Virus record (IMG/VR): IMGVR_UViG_3300047202_000066
Span: 1-49,205 of that record
Reading direction: 5' to 3' (one strand)
DNA: 49,205 nucleotides
Source of the DNA: a virus
Shown: one piece after another, positions 32,840 to 40,823 of the stretch
How the letters are laid out: each line of letters starts with the position of its first letter
Numbering within the stretch: position 1 is the stretch's first letter
Program-made: the position numbers and the translations under genes
The notes under the pieces: model-generated
Told to the model about the DNA's origin: nothing
The model's database searches: none
The model's input: only the letters and a program-made list of their open reading frames with translations

Positions 32840-34294
32840 TTAATATCTGTTCTTTCTTTCCGTTGTTTTAATTACTGTTCCTTGCTTTTCGACTGTTATC
32901 ATTTCACCTATACCGGTCAATACGTCCGGTGCATCCTTGTATTTATTTTCTCCATTTCGAATAAACATCGTAATATGTTTGTAGAAATCCGGCCATCTGA
33001 CTGACCAATTCAAAGGGAAATAAATGTTTTGCTGTACCCATGCAGACCATGTATTTATACGTGCATCTTTATTTCCTGACTGATGAAACCAATTTATGAC
33101 AGTTCTATAATTGTTAAACTCCCGACATTTTACCTGAACGGCACGGGCAAAACCACGCCCGCCATTGTTACTTTCAATGTTTGCCTCTTTTACACCTTCC
33201 AATAATTTAGCCGTTGCCGATTCTGTTACCTCCATCGCATCCTGTGTATATAATATATTCAAAATATATGCCTGTTTTTCATATTCCAGATAATTTATAC
33301 TGCAAAGATAACAATCACCTTCATCTGCGGTGTCGGTGTAATTCTTTATTTCTCCTAAAATTTCACCCTGGTCATTTTTAGGTAAATTTTCGTATGTCTT
33401 TAAATTTTGATATAGTCTACCAATTAAGTCAATAGTCATCTGATGATAGTTAGCCCAGAATATCATAGCAGTATTCAAGTCTTGTAACATCAGTTTTTTC
33501 CGGTCTAAATAGGCCTTTTTATTTAATAATTCCTCACATAACATTCGATCTTCACCTTCATAATAGGCTTCCATTTTAATCGTAAACCAATCATCAGAAT
33601 CCTTTAAAAGTCTTCCGGTAATATCCTTTTCGCTCCAGCGCGTTTGAATAATAATAATAATAGGCTCGCCACCTTCAGCACTTACTCTTGATAAAAAAGT
33701 CCCAGTAAACCATACCCAGACTTTTTCAAGATGTGATTCATTTAAAGCCTCTTCAGCTCCTTTTACAGGGTCATCTATAATTAAAATAGACCCGCCTTTT
33801 GAAGTCAGTGACCCACCAACACCCGCTCCCAAATAACTGAAATATTGACCTTCTAATGCCCAGCGTTGCACACCTGCGTCACCTTGTTTTATCCGGGTAA
33901 AAGGGAAAATATCATGATAAATAATTTGATTTTTTGCCTGACGCTTTTCATCTATTCCATCTCGTGTGTACTTTGAAAAGTCAGTAGCTGTAAAATCATT
34001 ATAAGATCCAATAATAAATTTCTCCGTTTGATTCCTGCCAAGTACCCATTTACAGAAATTAACCAATGTCCTGGTTTTTCCGTGCCGTGGAGGAATGTTG
34101 ATAATGACCTTTTTGCAGGGCTTTTCGTTAAATATTAGTTTACCTTCATATAATCGCTGCAATATATCACAAAGGTAAACTAAATGCTTTCGGTTATCCT
34201 TATAAAAGTCAGGGGCTGTGAGCTTGCAAAACTCCCAGAAATTAACACGAGCAAGGTTAATATCTATCCATATATCATTCTGGAGCATGCCCAT
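32840..34294 (-). CDS. terL: Terminase large subunit
   Basis: 484 residues. Walker A PPRHGKT (68-74), Walker B LIIDDP (171-176) and IIIIIQTRWSEKDITGRLL motor motif identify the packaging ATPase; the C-terminal half (about 320-480, GDCYLCSINYLEYEKQAYIL) corresponds to the RNase H-like nuclease. It overlaps the small-subunit gene by 20 bases. Confidence 0.95.
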   Translation of the reverse strand: MGMLQNDIWIDINLARVNFWEFCKLTAPDFYKDNRKHLVYLCDILQRLYEGKLIFNEKPCKKVIINIPPRHGKTRTLVNFCKWVLGRNQTEKFIIGSYNDFTATDFSKYTRDGIDEKRQAKNQIIYHDIFPFTRIKQGDAGVQRWALEGQYFSYLGAGVGGSLTSKGGSILIIDDPVKGAEEALNESHLEKVWVWFTGTFLSRVSAEGGEPIIIIIQTRWSEKDITGRLLKDSDDWFTIKMEAYYEGEDRMLCEELLNKKAYLDRKKLMLQDLNTAMIFWANYHQMTIDLIGRLYQNLKTYENLPKNDQGEILGEIKNYTDTADEGDCYLCSINYLEYEKQAYILNILYTQDAMEVTESATAKLLEGVKEANIESNNGGRGFARAVQVKCREFNNYRTVINWFHQSGNKDARINTWSAWVQQNIYFPLNWSVRWPDFYKHITMFIRNGENKYKDAPDVLTGIGEMITVEKQGTVIKTTERKNRY

Positions 34295-34679
34295 ATTTAT
34301 ATTGATATAATTGTTCGAAATTCAATCCTAAATTAGGTATAATTTGTTCAACTCTTTGCAATGGTGCGCCTTCCATTTGATTCCAAAGAAATTCAATAGC
34401 TCTAATATTCCCCTTTGCGGCTTCTTTCATCAAAACATTAACAATGGTTTTCCCTTTCGTAAGTTCTACCCTTACCTTTTTAATTTCACCTGTTGGATTT
34501 CCTTTATCATCCAGTAATTCACCTTCAAACATAACGTGTGCATCATTCTCTAAATACTCCCGAAGCATCTCATTTAATCCCTTTTTAGCTCCTACGTTTT
34601 TACTTTCAGGATTACCGCTTTCACCAGGTTTCCAGGGTGGTTTTAAACCTTTTTTATTAGGATTAGGATTCCTTTTCAT
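34275..34679 (-). CDS. terS: Terminase small subunit (DUF5681-like)
   Basis: 134 residues. N-terminal KPPWKPGESGNPESKNVGAK matches the GQSGNP-type motif of DUF5681 phage proteins, and gene order before terL supports the small subunit that recognises packaging DNA. Its ATG overlaps the stop of a 19-codon leader ORF. Transcribed from the strong promoter at 34763-34794. Confidence 0.8.
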   Translation of the reverse strand: MKRNPNPNKKGLKPPWKPGESGNPESKNVGAKKGLNEMLREYLENDAHVMFEGELLDDKGNPTGEIKKVRVELTKGKTIVNVLMKEAAKGNIRAIEFLWNQMEGAPLQRVEQIIPNLGLNFEQLYQYKYGHAPE

Positions 34680-34735
34680 TTGTCGGTGATTTTTTCGGTG
34701 AAAACTTTATCAATGTGATCTTTATCATATTTCAT
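34676..34735 (-). CDS. 19-residue leader peptide before terS
   Basis: ATG at 34735 directly after the terminator U-tract, reading MKYDKDHIDKVFTEKITDK, then TGA overlapping the terS ATG (ATGA). The overlap suggests translational coupling of terS to passage through the leader. Short, so coding status is tentative. Confidence 0.45.
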   Translation of the reverse strand: MKYDKDHIDKVFTEKITDK

Positions 34736-34738
34736 AAA

Positions 34739-34762
34739 AAAAGGCATCGGTTAAGATGCCTG
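34739..34762 (-). terminator. Promoter-proximal terminator hairpin before terS
   Basis: GGCATC-UUAACC-GAUGCC followed by UUUUUUU, only about 8 bases downstream of the -7 box. It cannot serve an upstream gene alone, because transcripts from 34763 have to cross it to reach terS. Suggests attenuation or antitermination of the late operon. Confidence 0.85.
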
Positions 34763-34794
34763 CAAAGATAGGTTATAAAAAAAGAAAAGTCAAA
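34763..34794 (-). promoter_or_regulatory. Strong promoter TTTG-N20-TATCTTTG for the packaging/tail operon
   Basis: Minus strand TTTG (34794-34791), 20-base spacer, TATCTTTG (34770-34763): a perfect Bacteroidota housekeeping-type promoter in the gap between NinG and terS. Confidence 0.9.
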
Positions 34795-34797
34795 TAT

Positions 34798-35175
34798 TTA
34801 TTTTAACGCCCTTAATTTATCCTGCATTTCCTCAATTAAATAACTCCATTCAAATTTTGTATACTTTAATTTGTTGTTTTTCTTCCTGTCCAGCTCTTCC
34901 AGTTCCTGCTTCGTGTAATGCTCTTTCATCCACTTTGCGTACTCTGTTCGATTGCCTTCTCTGAAAATATTACACGCCACACACTGACAATGAATATTCC
35001 TTAAATCATATCTGACACCTGGATAAAGTTCCGACTTATAATAATGCCCCGCCTGTGCATGCTTCCAGTGCATTAATTTTCCACAGCTCACACACTTAAC
35101 TATCCCATTTTCATCCGCTTCACTTTGCCGGACAAACAAACTTATCAGTCTCCAGTATTCCTTCTTAAGATTCAT
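34798..35175 (-). CDS. ninG: NinG/Rap-like recombination protein
   Basis: 125 residues. CVSCGKLMHWKHAQAGHYY and NIHCQCVACNIFREGN carry the NinG pattern (Cys28, Cys31, His44, Cys63, Cys65, Cys68). Members bind branched DNA intermediates and aid phage recombination. C-terminal basic helix (ELEELDRKKNNKLKY). Last gene of the upstream operon, ending 4 bases before the promoter of terS. Confidence 0.85.
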   Translation of the reverse strand: MNLKKEYWRLISLFVRQSEADENGIVKCVSCGKLMHWKHAQAGHYYKSELYPGVRYDLRNIHCQCVACNIFREGNRTEYAKWMKEHYTKQELEELDRKKNNKLKYTKFEWSYLIEEMQDKLRALK

Positions 35176-35359
35176 CTAATATTTTGTTTAACTCCTTATC
35201 TCTTCTCAAATCAGGATTTTTTAATTCTGCATATTCTTCCATCCAATCAATAATATCGCCCCAGTCCGGCAAATCTCCTGACATAGTTCCAACAGGATGA
35301 TTTGTGTTAAAATATCCAATTTTACTTTTTAGAAAATCATAAGCATTCATAATATTCAT
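35165..35359 (-). CDS. Hypothetical protein, 64 aa
   Basis: Acidic, starting MNIMNAYDFLKSKIGYF with DLPDWGDIIDWMEEYAELKN. Overlaps ninG by 11 bases. Function unknown. Confidence 0.6.
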   Translation of the reverse strand: MNIMNAYDFLKSKIGYFNTNHPVGTMSGDLPDWGDIIDWMEEYAELKNPDLRRDKELNKILDES

Positions 35360-35408
35360 TTTTAATACATTACAAAATTATTGCATATATCCGCCCGTTA
35401 CCGCCCAT

Positions 35409-35828
35409 TTAAAGAAGCGGCTTAGTCATCCATACAAATCCTTTTCGTGCATGAGTTTTAAGTTCTGAATATCCACGTCTTTGATACCATTCAAACATCC
35501 AGCTTTCTTTTTTTACCCATAAACAAGAAGTATTTGCGTTTAAGTCTTTGCCTATTTGCTCTCTTATTACCTGTAATTTTTCCCCAATTCCTTTGTTTCT
35601 TAATTGTGGATAAACTATAAGGTTTGAAAGATAAACAGTAGAATAGTCATCTAAGTACCAGTAAATACTTGCTTCCGCCACACCATCCGCTTTTATTGTC
35701 AAAGTTTCAATTTCTGAATTCAGAGAAAAGCAAAAACGGGTGGTAACACCGCATAAAACCAATAAAGGTTGTATCGGTAATTTCGGCATCGTAGCCCGTT
35801 CAAAGTGTTGTAAATCTTGATAGTTCAT
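35409..35828 (-). CDS. GNAT-family N-acetyltransferase
   Basis: 139 residues from ATG 35828 (MNYQDLQHFERATM); longer in-frame starts run back through inverted repeats and give implausible sequence. LIVYPQLRNKGIGEKLQVIR is the acetyl-CoA binding motif A (Q/R-x-x-G-x-G/A), followed by SWMFEWYQRRGYSEL. Substrate unknown. Flanked by attC-like inverted repeats upstream and a GC-rich repeat downstream, suggesting a cassette origin. Confidence 0.8.
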   Translation of the reverse strand: MNYQDLQHFERATMPKLPIQPLLVLCGVTTRFCFSLNSEIETLTIKADGVAEASIYWYLDDYSTVYLSNLIVYPQLRNKGIGEKLQVIREQIGKDLNANTSCLWVKKESWMFEWYQRRGYSELKTHARKGFVWMTKPLL

Positions 35829-35857
35829 CTCTCGCATTCCTTTACTGGTCTTATGCA

Positions 35858-35970
35858 AAACGTTATGTGCAAGCTGCCCCTGCTTCAATCCCTTATTATG
35901 CCCCCTTACTAACATCATATACAAGGCTTTGTATATGCTATTGGGGGCATAATTCAGCCAGCACATAACA
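35858..35970. repeat. Nested inverted repeats, attC-like
   Basis: Outer arms gttatgtgcaagctg and cagcacataac, middle arms ttatgccccc and gggggcataa, inner arms catatacaa and ttgtatatg: one extended imperfect palindrome of about 110 bases with no gene inside. The gttatgt/acataac ends resemble integron attC core sites, and a GNAT gene follows, the commonest type of cassette cargo. It could equally be a long RNA hairpin. Confidence 0.6.
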
Positions 35971-36037
35971 GCCATATATATACAATTTCGGTACAGCATT
36001 CTATTTAGTTGCAATTCATACATACAGTTTATCGAAT

Positions 36038-36205
36038 TTATTTTATTAAATACCCACTCTTGTCTAAAATTTCTTGCATATGAACATATTGTTTGCAAGA
36101 ATTACATCTTTTAATAAAATATTCATCTCCTTCTTCACAATAATTATAAGTATAGACTTCTACGCTGTTTTTCGTTCCACAATGCGGACATTTACAAGTT
36201 TCCAT
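36038..36205 (-). CDS. Zinc-ribbon protein, 55 aa
   Basis: METCKCPHCGTKNSVEVYTY then RCNSCKQYVH: a CPHC...CNSC ribbon. Followed by the non-coding palindromic region before the GNAT gene. Function unknown; probable metal binding. Confidence 0.65.
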   Translation of the reverse strand: METCKCPHCGTKNSVEVYTYNYCEEGDEYFIKRCNSCKQYVHMQEILDKSGYLIK

Positions 36206-36270
36206 ATTAGAAATTTTAAACCCTAAAATTTAATAAAACATTCTCTCAACTGTATATATACGGCAGGACA

Positions 36271-36495
36271 TTATGCCTCAGTTTGCATATCACAAAGAAA
36301 GCACATATGACCACGCCATTCACATTTATCAGCATCCGTTTCTTTATTTGGACAATGAGGAATGCAAACCGAAGGCATAACAGTAGATAAATCCAATACT
36401 TGCTTTTCGGCTTTTAATTGGCTTCTGAAATCTTCTTCGGCTATATTCAAGCTGGGCATTTCGGGGAAATCAAAGTTCAATTTTTCTAATTTCAT
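36271..36495 (-). CDS. Cys-rich hypothetical protein, 74 aa
   Basis: Disordered N-terminal half (MKLEKLNFDFPEMPSLNIAE) and a compact C-terminal CIPHCPNK...CEWRGHMCFLC cluster with five Cys and two His. Similar Cys clusters are frequent in Bacteroidota mobile DNA. No function assigned. Confidence 0.6.
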   Translation of the reverse strand: MKLEKLNFDFPEMPSLNIAEEDFRSQLKAEKQVLDLSTVMPSVCIPHCPNKETDADKCEWRGHMCFLCDMQTEA

Positions 36496-36565
36496 TTTGT
36501 CTTAATTTAAAGTTTCGTTTTCATAATCCCAGCCTAAATATAGCCGAGAACCGTTGGCAGCAATA

Positions 36566-37360
36566 CTACCAAAGTGCCAGTTTCAAGTTTCGTTTATAAT
36601 TGAACCATCTATTTTCTTGGTCTTGGAAATATTCCGAATCAATTTCAGCCCCGACAAACTCACATTCAAATTTATCTGCAGTAATTCGGCTACTGCCTGA
36701 GCCTAAATGAGTATCAATTACTTTCATTTTGTATATGTCAAATTTTTTAAAAATGGCATCGTATAGCATCACAGGTTTATGGCAAGGGTGTATTCTTTTT
36801 TCGTTTAGTTTCTTATTCCCTTGTTGCACCATCGGCTCACTAAGGCTTTTAGCCTGCATCATTCCAGCCCATAAAAGAGATATTTCAAGTTCAAAATCTA
36901 TTGAGCTGCAGTAAGCATATTCAAATTGGTTAAAACTTACACCTTCCGAAAATCCTTTATTCCATTTAATACGTCCTTTGCCTAATCCTGTCCAGTCGGT
37001 ATAATCAGCCCCAAATATTATTTGATTTTTAGTTATTCTTCTTAGTTCGTCAAAATATGATTGAGGCGGTATTGTATTATCCCAATCCTTTAAAGTGTAT
37101 TTATGTTTATTCCTATTTGGGTTTATTCGAGTTCCGTTTTTTTGCTTTACAGTCGTTTTGGTTTCTTTCAAATAAGCCATTTTAGCAACTCCAATTCCAT
37201 AAGGAATATCACAAACAGCCCAATCGAAAAACTTATCCGGAAACAAACACATAACATCCGAATAATGAGCATTAAATACCGTACTGCTGCCAACATCAGG
37301 TATAGCAAATAAAGGCTGTCGTGGTTTGCGGTCGGTTGTGTTTTCTATATTATTTGTCAT
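36566..37360 (-). CDS. DNA methyltransferase, N4/N6 type
   Basis: 264 residues. Catalytic DIPY (residues 51-54, a DPPY variant), HPCHKPVMLYDAIF and the SAM-binding VIDTHLGSGSSRI in the order of beta-class DNA amino-methylases. It modifies A or C in a short site, probably to evade host restriction. No partner endonuclease is visible. Overlaps the upstream 83-residue gene by 11 bases; bordered downstream by an aaccgttggcagc segment. Confidence 0.85.
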   Translation of the reverse strand: MTNNIENTTDRKPRQPLFAIPDVGSSTVFNAHYSDVMCLFPDKFFDWAVCDIPYGIGVAKMAYLKETKTTVKQKNGTRINPNRNKHKYTLKDWDNTIPPQSYFDELRRITKNQIIFGADYTDWTGLGKGRIKWNKGFSEGVSFNQFEYAYCSSIDFELEISLLWAGMMQAKSLSEPMVQQGNKKLNEKRIHPCHKPVMLYDAIFKKFDIYKMKVIDTHLGSGSSRITADKFECEFVGAEIDSEYFQDQENRWFNYKRNLKLALW

Positions 37361-37601
37361 AAGATTTAATTATATTTCTTTTCGTATGTTCGTGAAAATC
37401 TGCACATCCTGTTTTTATATCAATCGCTTCCCACCATATACATTGATCTGGTGGATAATAGCCATGATTTCTTATTTCATATCCTCTGTATAAATATCCC
37501 TTGCTGATTATTTTACCATCATCAATCCTATGACAAGTAGCAACTAATACAAGGTTAGCGTTATTGTCTTTTTGCTCTTTCCATACGGTTTCGGTTTTCA
37601 T
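37350..37601 (-). CDS. Hypothetical protein, 83 aa
   Basis: MKTETVWKEQKDNNANLVLV followed by YRGYEIRNHGYYPPDQCIWW, a small beta-rich domain. Overlaps the DNA methylase gene by 11 bases. No family recognised. Confidence 0.6.
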   Translation of the reverse strand: MKTETVWKEQKDNNANLVLVATCHRIDDGKIISKGYLYRGYEIRNHGYYPPDQCIWWEAIDIKTGCADFHEHTKRNIIKSYDK

Positions 37602-37613
37602 GATATCTTGACA

Positions 37614-38228
37614 TTATTTAATCCTTCGTCCAAGTATATCAAATAAAAAATTTATAGATTTCCCTTTGATCTTCAATGGCTCTATTCCAATCCGGATATC
37701 ATAATTAACCAAAAGCCAACTATCACAATGAAGTTTATAAGCATGTCCAGGTATCAGATATTTCAAAGAATTAATATTTTGCCATGGCCAATAAACTCCC
37801 ATCCCTGCAGTTTCTAAGATAATATCCCCTTGTCCACCTGTCATTGTTCCAAATAGATTTTCGACATTAATAGGATAATCAACCAAAACTGGAATATAAT
37901 GCCATCCTGGACTTAAAATAAGTTGCAATTCATCAGTTTGAATCCCATAAAAAATAATATCACAATCCGCATAAATATGAATTTGATAACCTTCGCTTGT
38001 TATCCAATCCCCGATAGTATTTATTCCCTGATCTGGCCAGTATACCGTACCATAATCGCTTTTGATAATAGTCACCGGCAAATCCTTAAAAATAGAATCC
38101 AGACAAGGTTCTGTCAGTTCCAGATAAGTAGAAATCCCATGCCAGCCGGCTGTTAAACTAACAACTTGTTGCGCATTTGCAGTAATGAAAAGAAATACTG
38201 CGATCAAAAATAAGTTCATTTTTTTCAT
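37614..38228 (-). CDS. Secreted protein with T9SS-like C-terminal end
   Basis: 204 residues from ATG 38228, chosen because a GGAGG Shine-Dalgarno lies 6 bases upstream. Signal peptide MNLFLIAVFLFITANAQ. The body has repeated WHGISTYLEL and DYGTVYWPDQGINTIGDW / GMGVYWPWQNINSLKYL units typical of Bacteroidota exported proteins. The C-terminus SINFLFDILGRRIK resembles the start of a type IX secretion sorting domain, cut short. Unusual cargo for a phage early operon. Confidence 0.65.
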   Translation of the reverse strand: MKKMNLFLIAVFLFITANAQQVVSLTAGWHGISTYLELTEPCLDSIFKDLPVTIIKSDYGTVYWPDQGINTIGDWITSEGYQIHIYADCDIIFYGIQTDELQLILSPGWHYIPVLVDYPINVENLFGTMTGGQGDIILETAGMGVYWPWQNINSLKYLIPGHAYKLHCDSWLLVNYDIRIGIEPLKIKGKSINFLFDILGRRIK

Positions 38229-38270
38229 TTTAACCTCCATTTATTAAGTTTTCTATTATAAAAAAGTATT

Positions 38271-38441
38271 CTAAGCATTATTTTCATTGACTTCAATTAT
38301 GATATTATATATCGTTTTAGGATAACAATATGCAGGGTCTTGTATTTCTTCAATCTTAACAAAATACCCTGAATTTGCTAATGCTGTGACAATATTTTTT
38401 CTGTCATCGGCATTATTTATTTTGAATTTTATTTCTTTCAT
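38271..38441 (-). CDS. Hypothetical protein, 56 aa
   Basis: ATG 38441 (MKEIKFKINNADDRKNIVTA) chosen; upstream in-frame codons overlap the broken gene at 38452-38676. Alternating beta pattern ending IYNIIIEVNENNA. Function unknown. Confidence 0.55.
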   Translation of the reverse strand: MKEIKFKINNADDRKNIVTALANSGYFVKIEEIQDPAYCYPKTIYNIIIEVNENNA

Positions 38442-38451
38442 TTTATTCCAT

Positions 38452-38676
38452 TTATTTATTAATATATTCAAATTCAATCGTCTGAATCTTTGCATTACCA
38501 GCATAGTGATTATCAATCTTATTAAGTGCTTTTCCCCTGCTATCACATTCAAGAGAATAACCATATATCGACTTACCGTCATAAGTTATACCAGCCCAGC
38601 CCTAAAAACATTTAACATAAGCATAATATGCTTTTCTACCATTTACAAATGTAACTATTTTAATTTTGTATTTCAT
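38452..38676 (-). pseudogene. Small gene with in-frame TAG at codon 25
   Basis: The frame reads MKYKIKIVTFVNGRKAYYAY to VKCF, then TAG (38602-38604), then GWAGITYDGKSIYGYSLECD ... TIEFEYINK and TAA. The second part is clearly protein-like. CAG to TAG is the simplest origin. Either a recent nonsense mutation or readthrough. Confidence 0.65.
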
Positions 38677-39097
38677 AATTTAAAGTATTTATTAGTTGTT
38701 TTATAGCTTCAAAATCTGCTCGAAATTTTGCATCTGTCTCAATTAAATCATTAATATGTTTAATCGCATGAGTAACTGATGAATGATCTAAAAATCCATC
38801 TCGGTCTGGTGAAGGAAACATTTGTCCAATTTGTTTTAAATTATATATTCGTTCAATATCTGTTATTCGTATAAAATAAATAGCTAATTGACGTGCAAAA
38901 ACAATTTTGAACTTTCGAGTACGTTCAAAAAGATCGATTTTTAAATAATCTTCAATTATGCAAATAATTTGTTTCACCCGTTCATCTGTAATTTTTTCAA
39001 TATCAGTTATATGCTGTTCGATTTCAGAAATCATTTTATCAATATCAAACCGATTTTCTAAATATTGTTTGATTACTCTTTTTTCAAGATTATTCAT
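38660..39097 (-). CDS. Stand-alone DnaA domain IV-like protein
   Basis: 145 residues. Residues 60-120 contain RTRKFKIVFARQLAIYFIR, LKQIGQMFPSPDRD and DHSSVTHAIKHINDL, the conserved DnaA-box-binding helix-turn-helix signature. The AAA+ domain is absent; the first 55 residues are a helical N-terminus. Could recruit or compete with host DnaA at a phage origin. Overlaps neighbours by 8-17 bases. Confidence 0.85.
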   Translation of the reverse strand: MNNLEKRVIKQYLENRFDIDKMISEIEQHITDIEKITDERVKQIICIIEDYLKIDLFERTRKFKIVFARQLAIYFIRITDIERIYNLKQIGQMFPSPDRDGFLDHSSVTHAIKHINDLIETDAKFRADFEAIKQLINTLNYEIQN

Positions 39098-39248
39098 GAA
39101 TATTCTGTTTTATTTGTTTTTCTAAAAATTTTATTTTTTTTTCGAGATAGACCATATATCCCATAGAACAATATCCTTTATGATGATTACCAGATATTAC
39201 TCTCCAATTCTGTCCAGTTTTATATTCATATTCTGCTTTTATATTCAT
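39090..39248 (-). CDS. Hypothetical protein, 52 aa
   Basis: MNIKAEYEYKTGQNWRVISG plus a C-terminal basic coiled coil (YLEKKIKFLEKQIKQNI). Overlaps the DnaA-like gene by 8 bases (ATGAATAA) and the 107-residue gene by 4. Role unknown. Confidence 0.6.
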   Translation of the reverse strand: MNIKAEYEYKTGQNWRVISGNHHKGYCSMGYMVYLEKKIKFLEKQIKQNIHE

Positions 39249-39568
39249 ATATCCTCCATAATTTCAATATCGAAAACTTGACCTATCTTTAATTTATAAT
39301 AAACATATTTTTCAGGTGTATATCGTCGCATAGTGGTAAAAATATCATACTTACTTTTCTGAAATATTAACATCAAAAAATTGCCCTTTTTAGGTAACTC
39401 ATATTTCCCATCATCAGTATCGTAATCCAAAAATTCTTTCGATATATTTTTAATTAAAACTGAAATTACCTCAAGTAATTTTGCCTCTTTTACCAAATAT
39501 CCATTCTTTGAACTTTCGGTTCTTATCAATTTTGAGTATCGATGCGAAAATTTAATTTTTGGATTCAT
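39245..39568 (-). CDS. Hypothetical protein, 107 aa
   Basis: Starts MNPKIKFSHRYSKLIRTESS; beta-strand pattern near the end (EKYVYYKLKIGQVFDIEIME). Its ATG overlaps the TGA of the ATG-less frame upstream. Unrecognised. Confidence 0.6.
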   Translation of the reverse strand: MNPKIKFSHRYSKLIRTESSKNGYLVKEAKLLEVISVLIKNISKEFLDYDTDDGKYELPKKGNFLMLIFQKSKYDIFTTMRRYTPEKYVYYKLKIGQVFDIEIMEDI

Positions 39569-39786
39569 TTTTTACAGTTTTTATGTTTTTCACGGAATTT
39601 ATTTATCTTTTCAATATTTCCAGCATCAAAAGTCCTGCCTTCAATATACCATTTAACTCGACAAATACGGCAATATATAGAGCCAGCAGAAAAATTAATC
39701 ACTATCCGACCTACATCCTTTTTTTTAAATTTGTCAGGATTTCTTCGATAAGTACCTTTGCCGCTTTGATCTGATAATGTGTTTAT
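39565..39786 (-). pseudogene. Gene-like frame lacking a start codon
   Basis: An open frame of 74 codons with protein-like content (GSIYCRICRVKWYIEGRTFD) ends in TGA overlapping the next ATG. At its expected start, in the overlap with the previous stop, stands ATA (39786-39784) rather than ATG; no ATG, GTG or TTG is in frame upstream before a stop. Start mutated, or ATA/other start used. It has a CRIC Cys pair. Confidence 0.5.
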
Positions 39787-39989
39787 TTTGCGTTCCTTTC
39801 CTTTTTTATGTCAATTATTAGCGATTCCAAATCATCATAAACTTGATTATAACGATCTTGAGATTTTTCATTTCTCGCATCATCACACCAATGCCAGCCT
39901 TGAAATTCCTCAATATGATTATAAAATTCTTGCAATTCATCGACTGTCATATTATCATAAAGCCGTTTAAATAAATCATTGTAATTCAT
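39783..39989 (-). CDS. Hypothetical protein, 68 aa
   Basis: Acidic helical protein: MNYNDLFKRLYDNMTVDELQ, GWHWCDDARNEKSQDRYNQV. A similar layout occurs in small Bacteroidota phage proteins of unknown role. Confidence 0.6.
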   Translation of the reverse strand: MNYNDLFKRLYDNMTVDELQEFYNHIEEFQGWHWCDDARNEKSQDRYNQVYDDLESLIIDIKKERNAK

Positions 39990-39999
39990 AATTAATATT

Positions 40000-40284
40000 T
40001 TAAATATGTAATATTATTGATTTCTCTATTGGTTCATATAAATAGCCATAATGAATACATCTTCCACTTTTACCATTTAATGGTTTATAATTATCACAAT
40101 ATCTACCACAATTATCAGATTTACTAACCTCAGACAATTTTTTACAAAAAAAATAACCTTCAACATATTCACGTTTAGCCTCAAATACCTCCATTTCCTC
40201 GATATAATTTTCTCTCATATATTCAAGATGAAATTGCAATGTATAACAACTATCATCATCTTTTTGAAAATAAAATTTTGCCAT
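40000..40284 (-). CDS. Cys-rich hypothetical protein, 94 aa
   Basis: C-terminal FFCKKLSEVSKSDNCGRYCD then YKPLNGKSGRCIHYG: a four-Cys motif (C-x13-C-x3-C-x12-C) recurring in Bacteroidota phage and conjugative element proteins. Metal binding likely; function unknown. Confidence 0.65.
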   Translation of the reverse strand: MAKFYFQKDDDSCYTLQFHLEYMRENYIEEMEVFEAKREYVEGYFFCKKLSEVSKSDNCGRYCDNYKPLNGKSGRCIHYGYLYEPIEKSIILHI

Positions 40285-40336
40285 TTTGTTATATTTAAAA
40301 TTGATTTTCTGTCATGATTTTATCTCCTTTTACTGA

Positions 40337-40582
40337 TTAAAATAAATCTACCATGTCATCAAAATTTAACCAATATTCAGTTTCTTCAACTGCATCAAAA
40401 ATTTCTATTTCTTCATCCGAATCCTGTTCAAAATCATCAATGATTTGACTGCCATCTAAAATAGAAATTTAGGCATCAATTTTTCTCCAGTTATTATCAC
40501 TAAAAAATGAAAATTCTGGAAGATTTTTACGTTCATTTTGTAGGCCTTCAATTTGTCTTTGAATTTCTTGTTGTGTTCTCAT
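40337..40582 (-). pseudogene. Small gene with in-frame TAA at codon 38
   Basis: Reads MRTQQEIQRQIEGLQNERKN ... NNWRKIDA, then TAA (40469-40471), then ISILDGSQIIDDFEQDSDEE ... MVDLF and a final TAA. Both halves share one frame and composition (acidic). CAA to TAA restores a continuous 81-residue protein. The upstream half is still a 37-residue ORF. Confidence 0.65.
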
Positions 40583-40586
40583 TTAT

Positions 40587-40823
40587 TTAAATTTTAAGAT
40601 TATTTTTTGATTTTAAAAAATCAGGACAATTCTCAATTATTATAAATTTATCATTCATAATCCTGAGAAAACAAGCCCCACCATTTTGTATTTCCCAATC
40701 CGGATATTTAGAATATTTCCATTTTTTTCGATCACTTATTAATCGTCTACAGTAATTACAACCTTTTTCTAAATTCATTTTTATCTCCAAATTTAAATAA
40801 TCAAAAAGGTGGTTCAATTCCAT
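40587..40823 (-). CDS. Cys-containing hypothetical protein, 78 aa
   Basis: MELNHLFDYLNLEIKMNLEK, with GCNYCRRLISDRKKWKYSKY, then ACF and ENCPDFL. Its start overlaps the end of the broken gene at 40801-40977 in another frame. An internal Met16 start is possible. Function unknown. Confidence 0.55.
   Translation of the reverse strand: MELNHLFDYLNLEIKMNLEKGCNYCRRLISDRKKWKYSKYPDWEIQNGGACFLRIMNDKFIIIENCPDFLKSKNNLKI

Noticed and set aside
33300-33325. CAAAGATA promoter-like box inside terL
   Set aside because: A lone -7 match within a coding sequence without -33 partner or downstream start.
35392-35410. Fourth copy of the leader RNA motif (GGGCGGUAACGGGCGG)
   Set aside because: It has the GGUAACG string but no closing stem, no strand a/a' pairing, no promoter and no gene start behind it.
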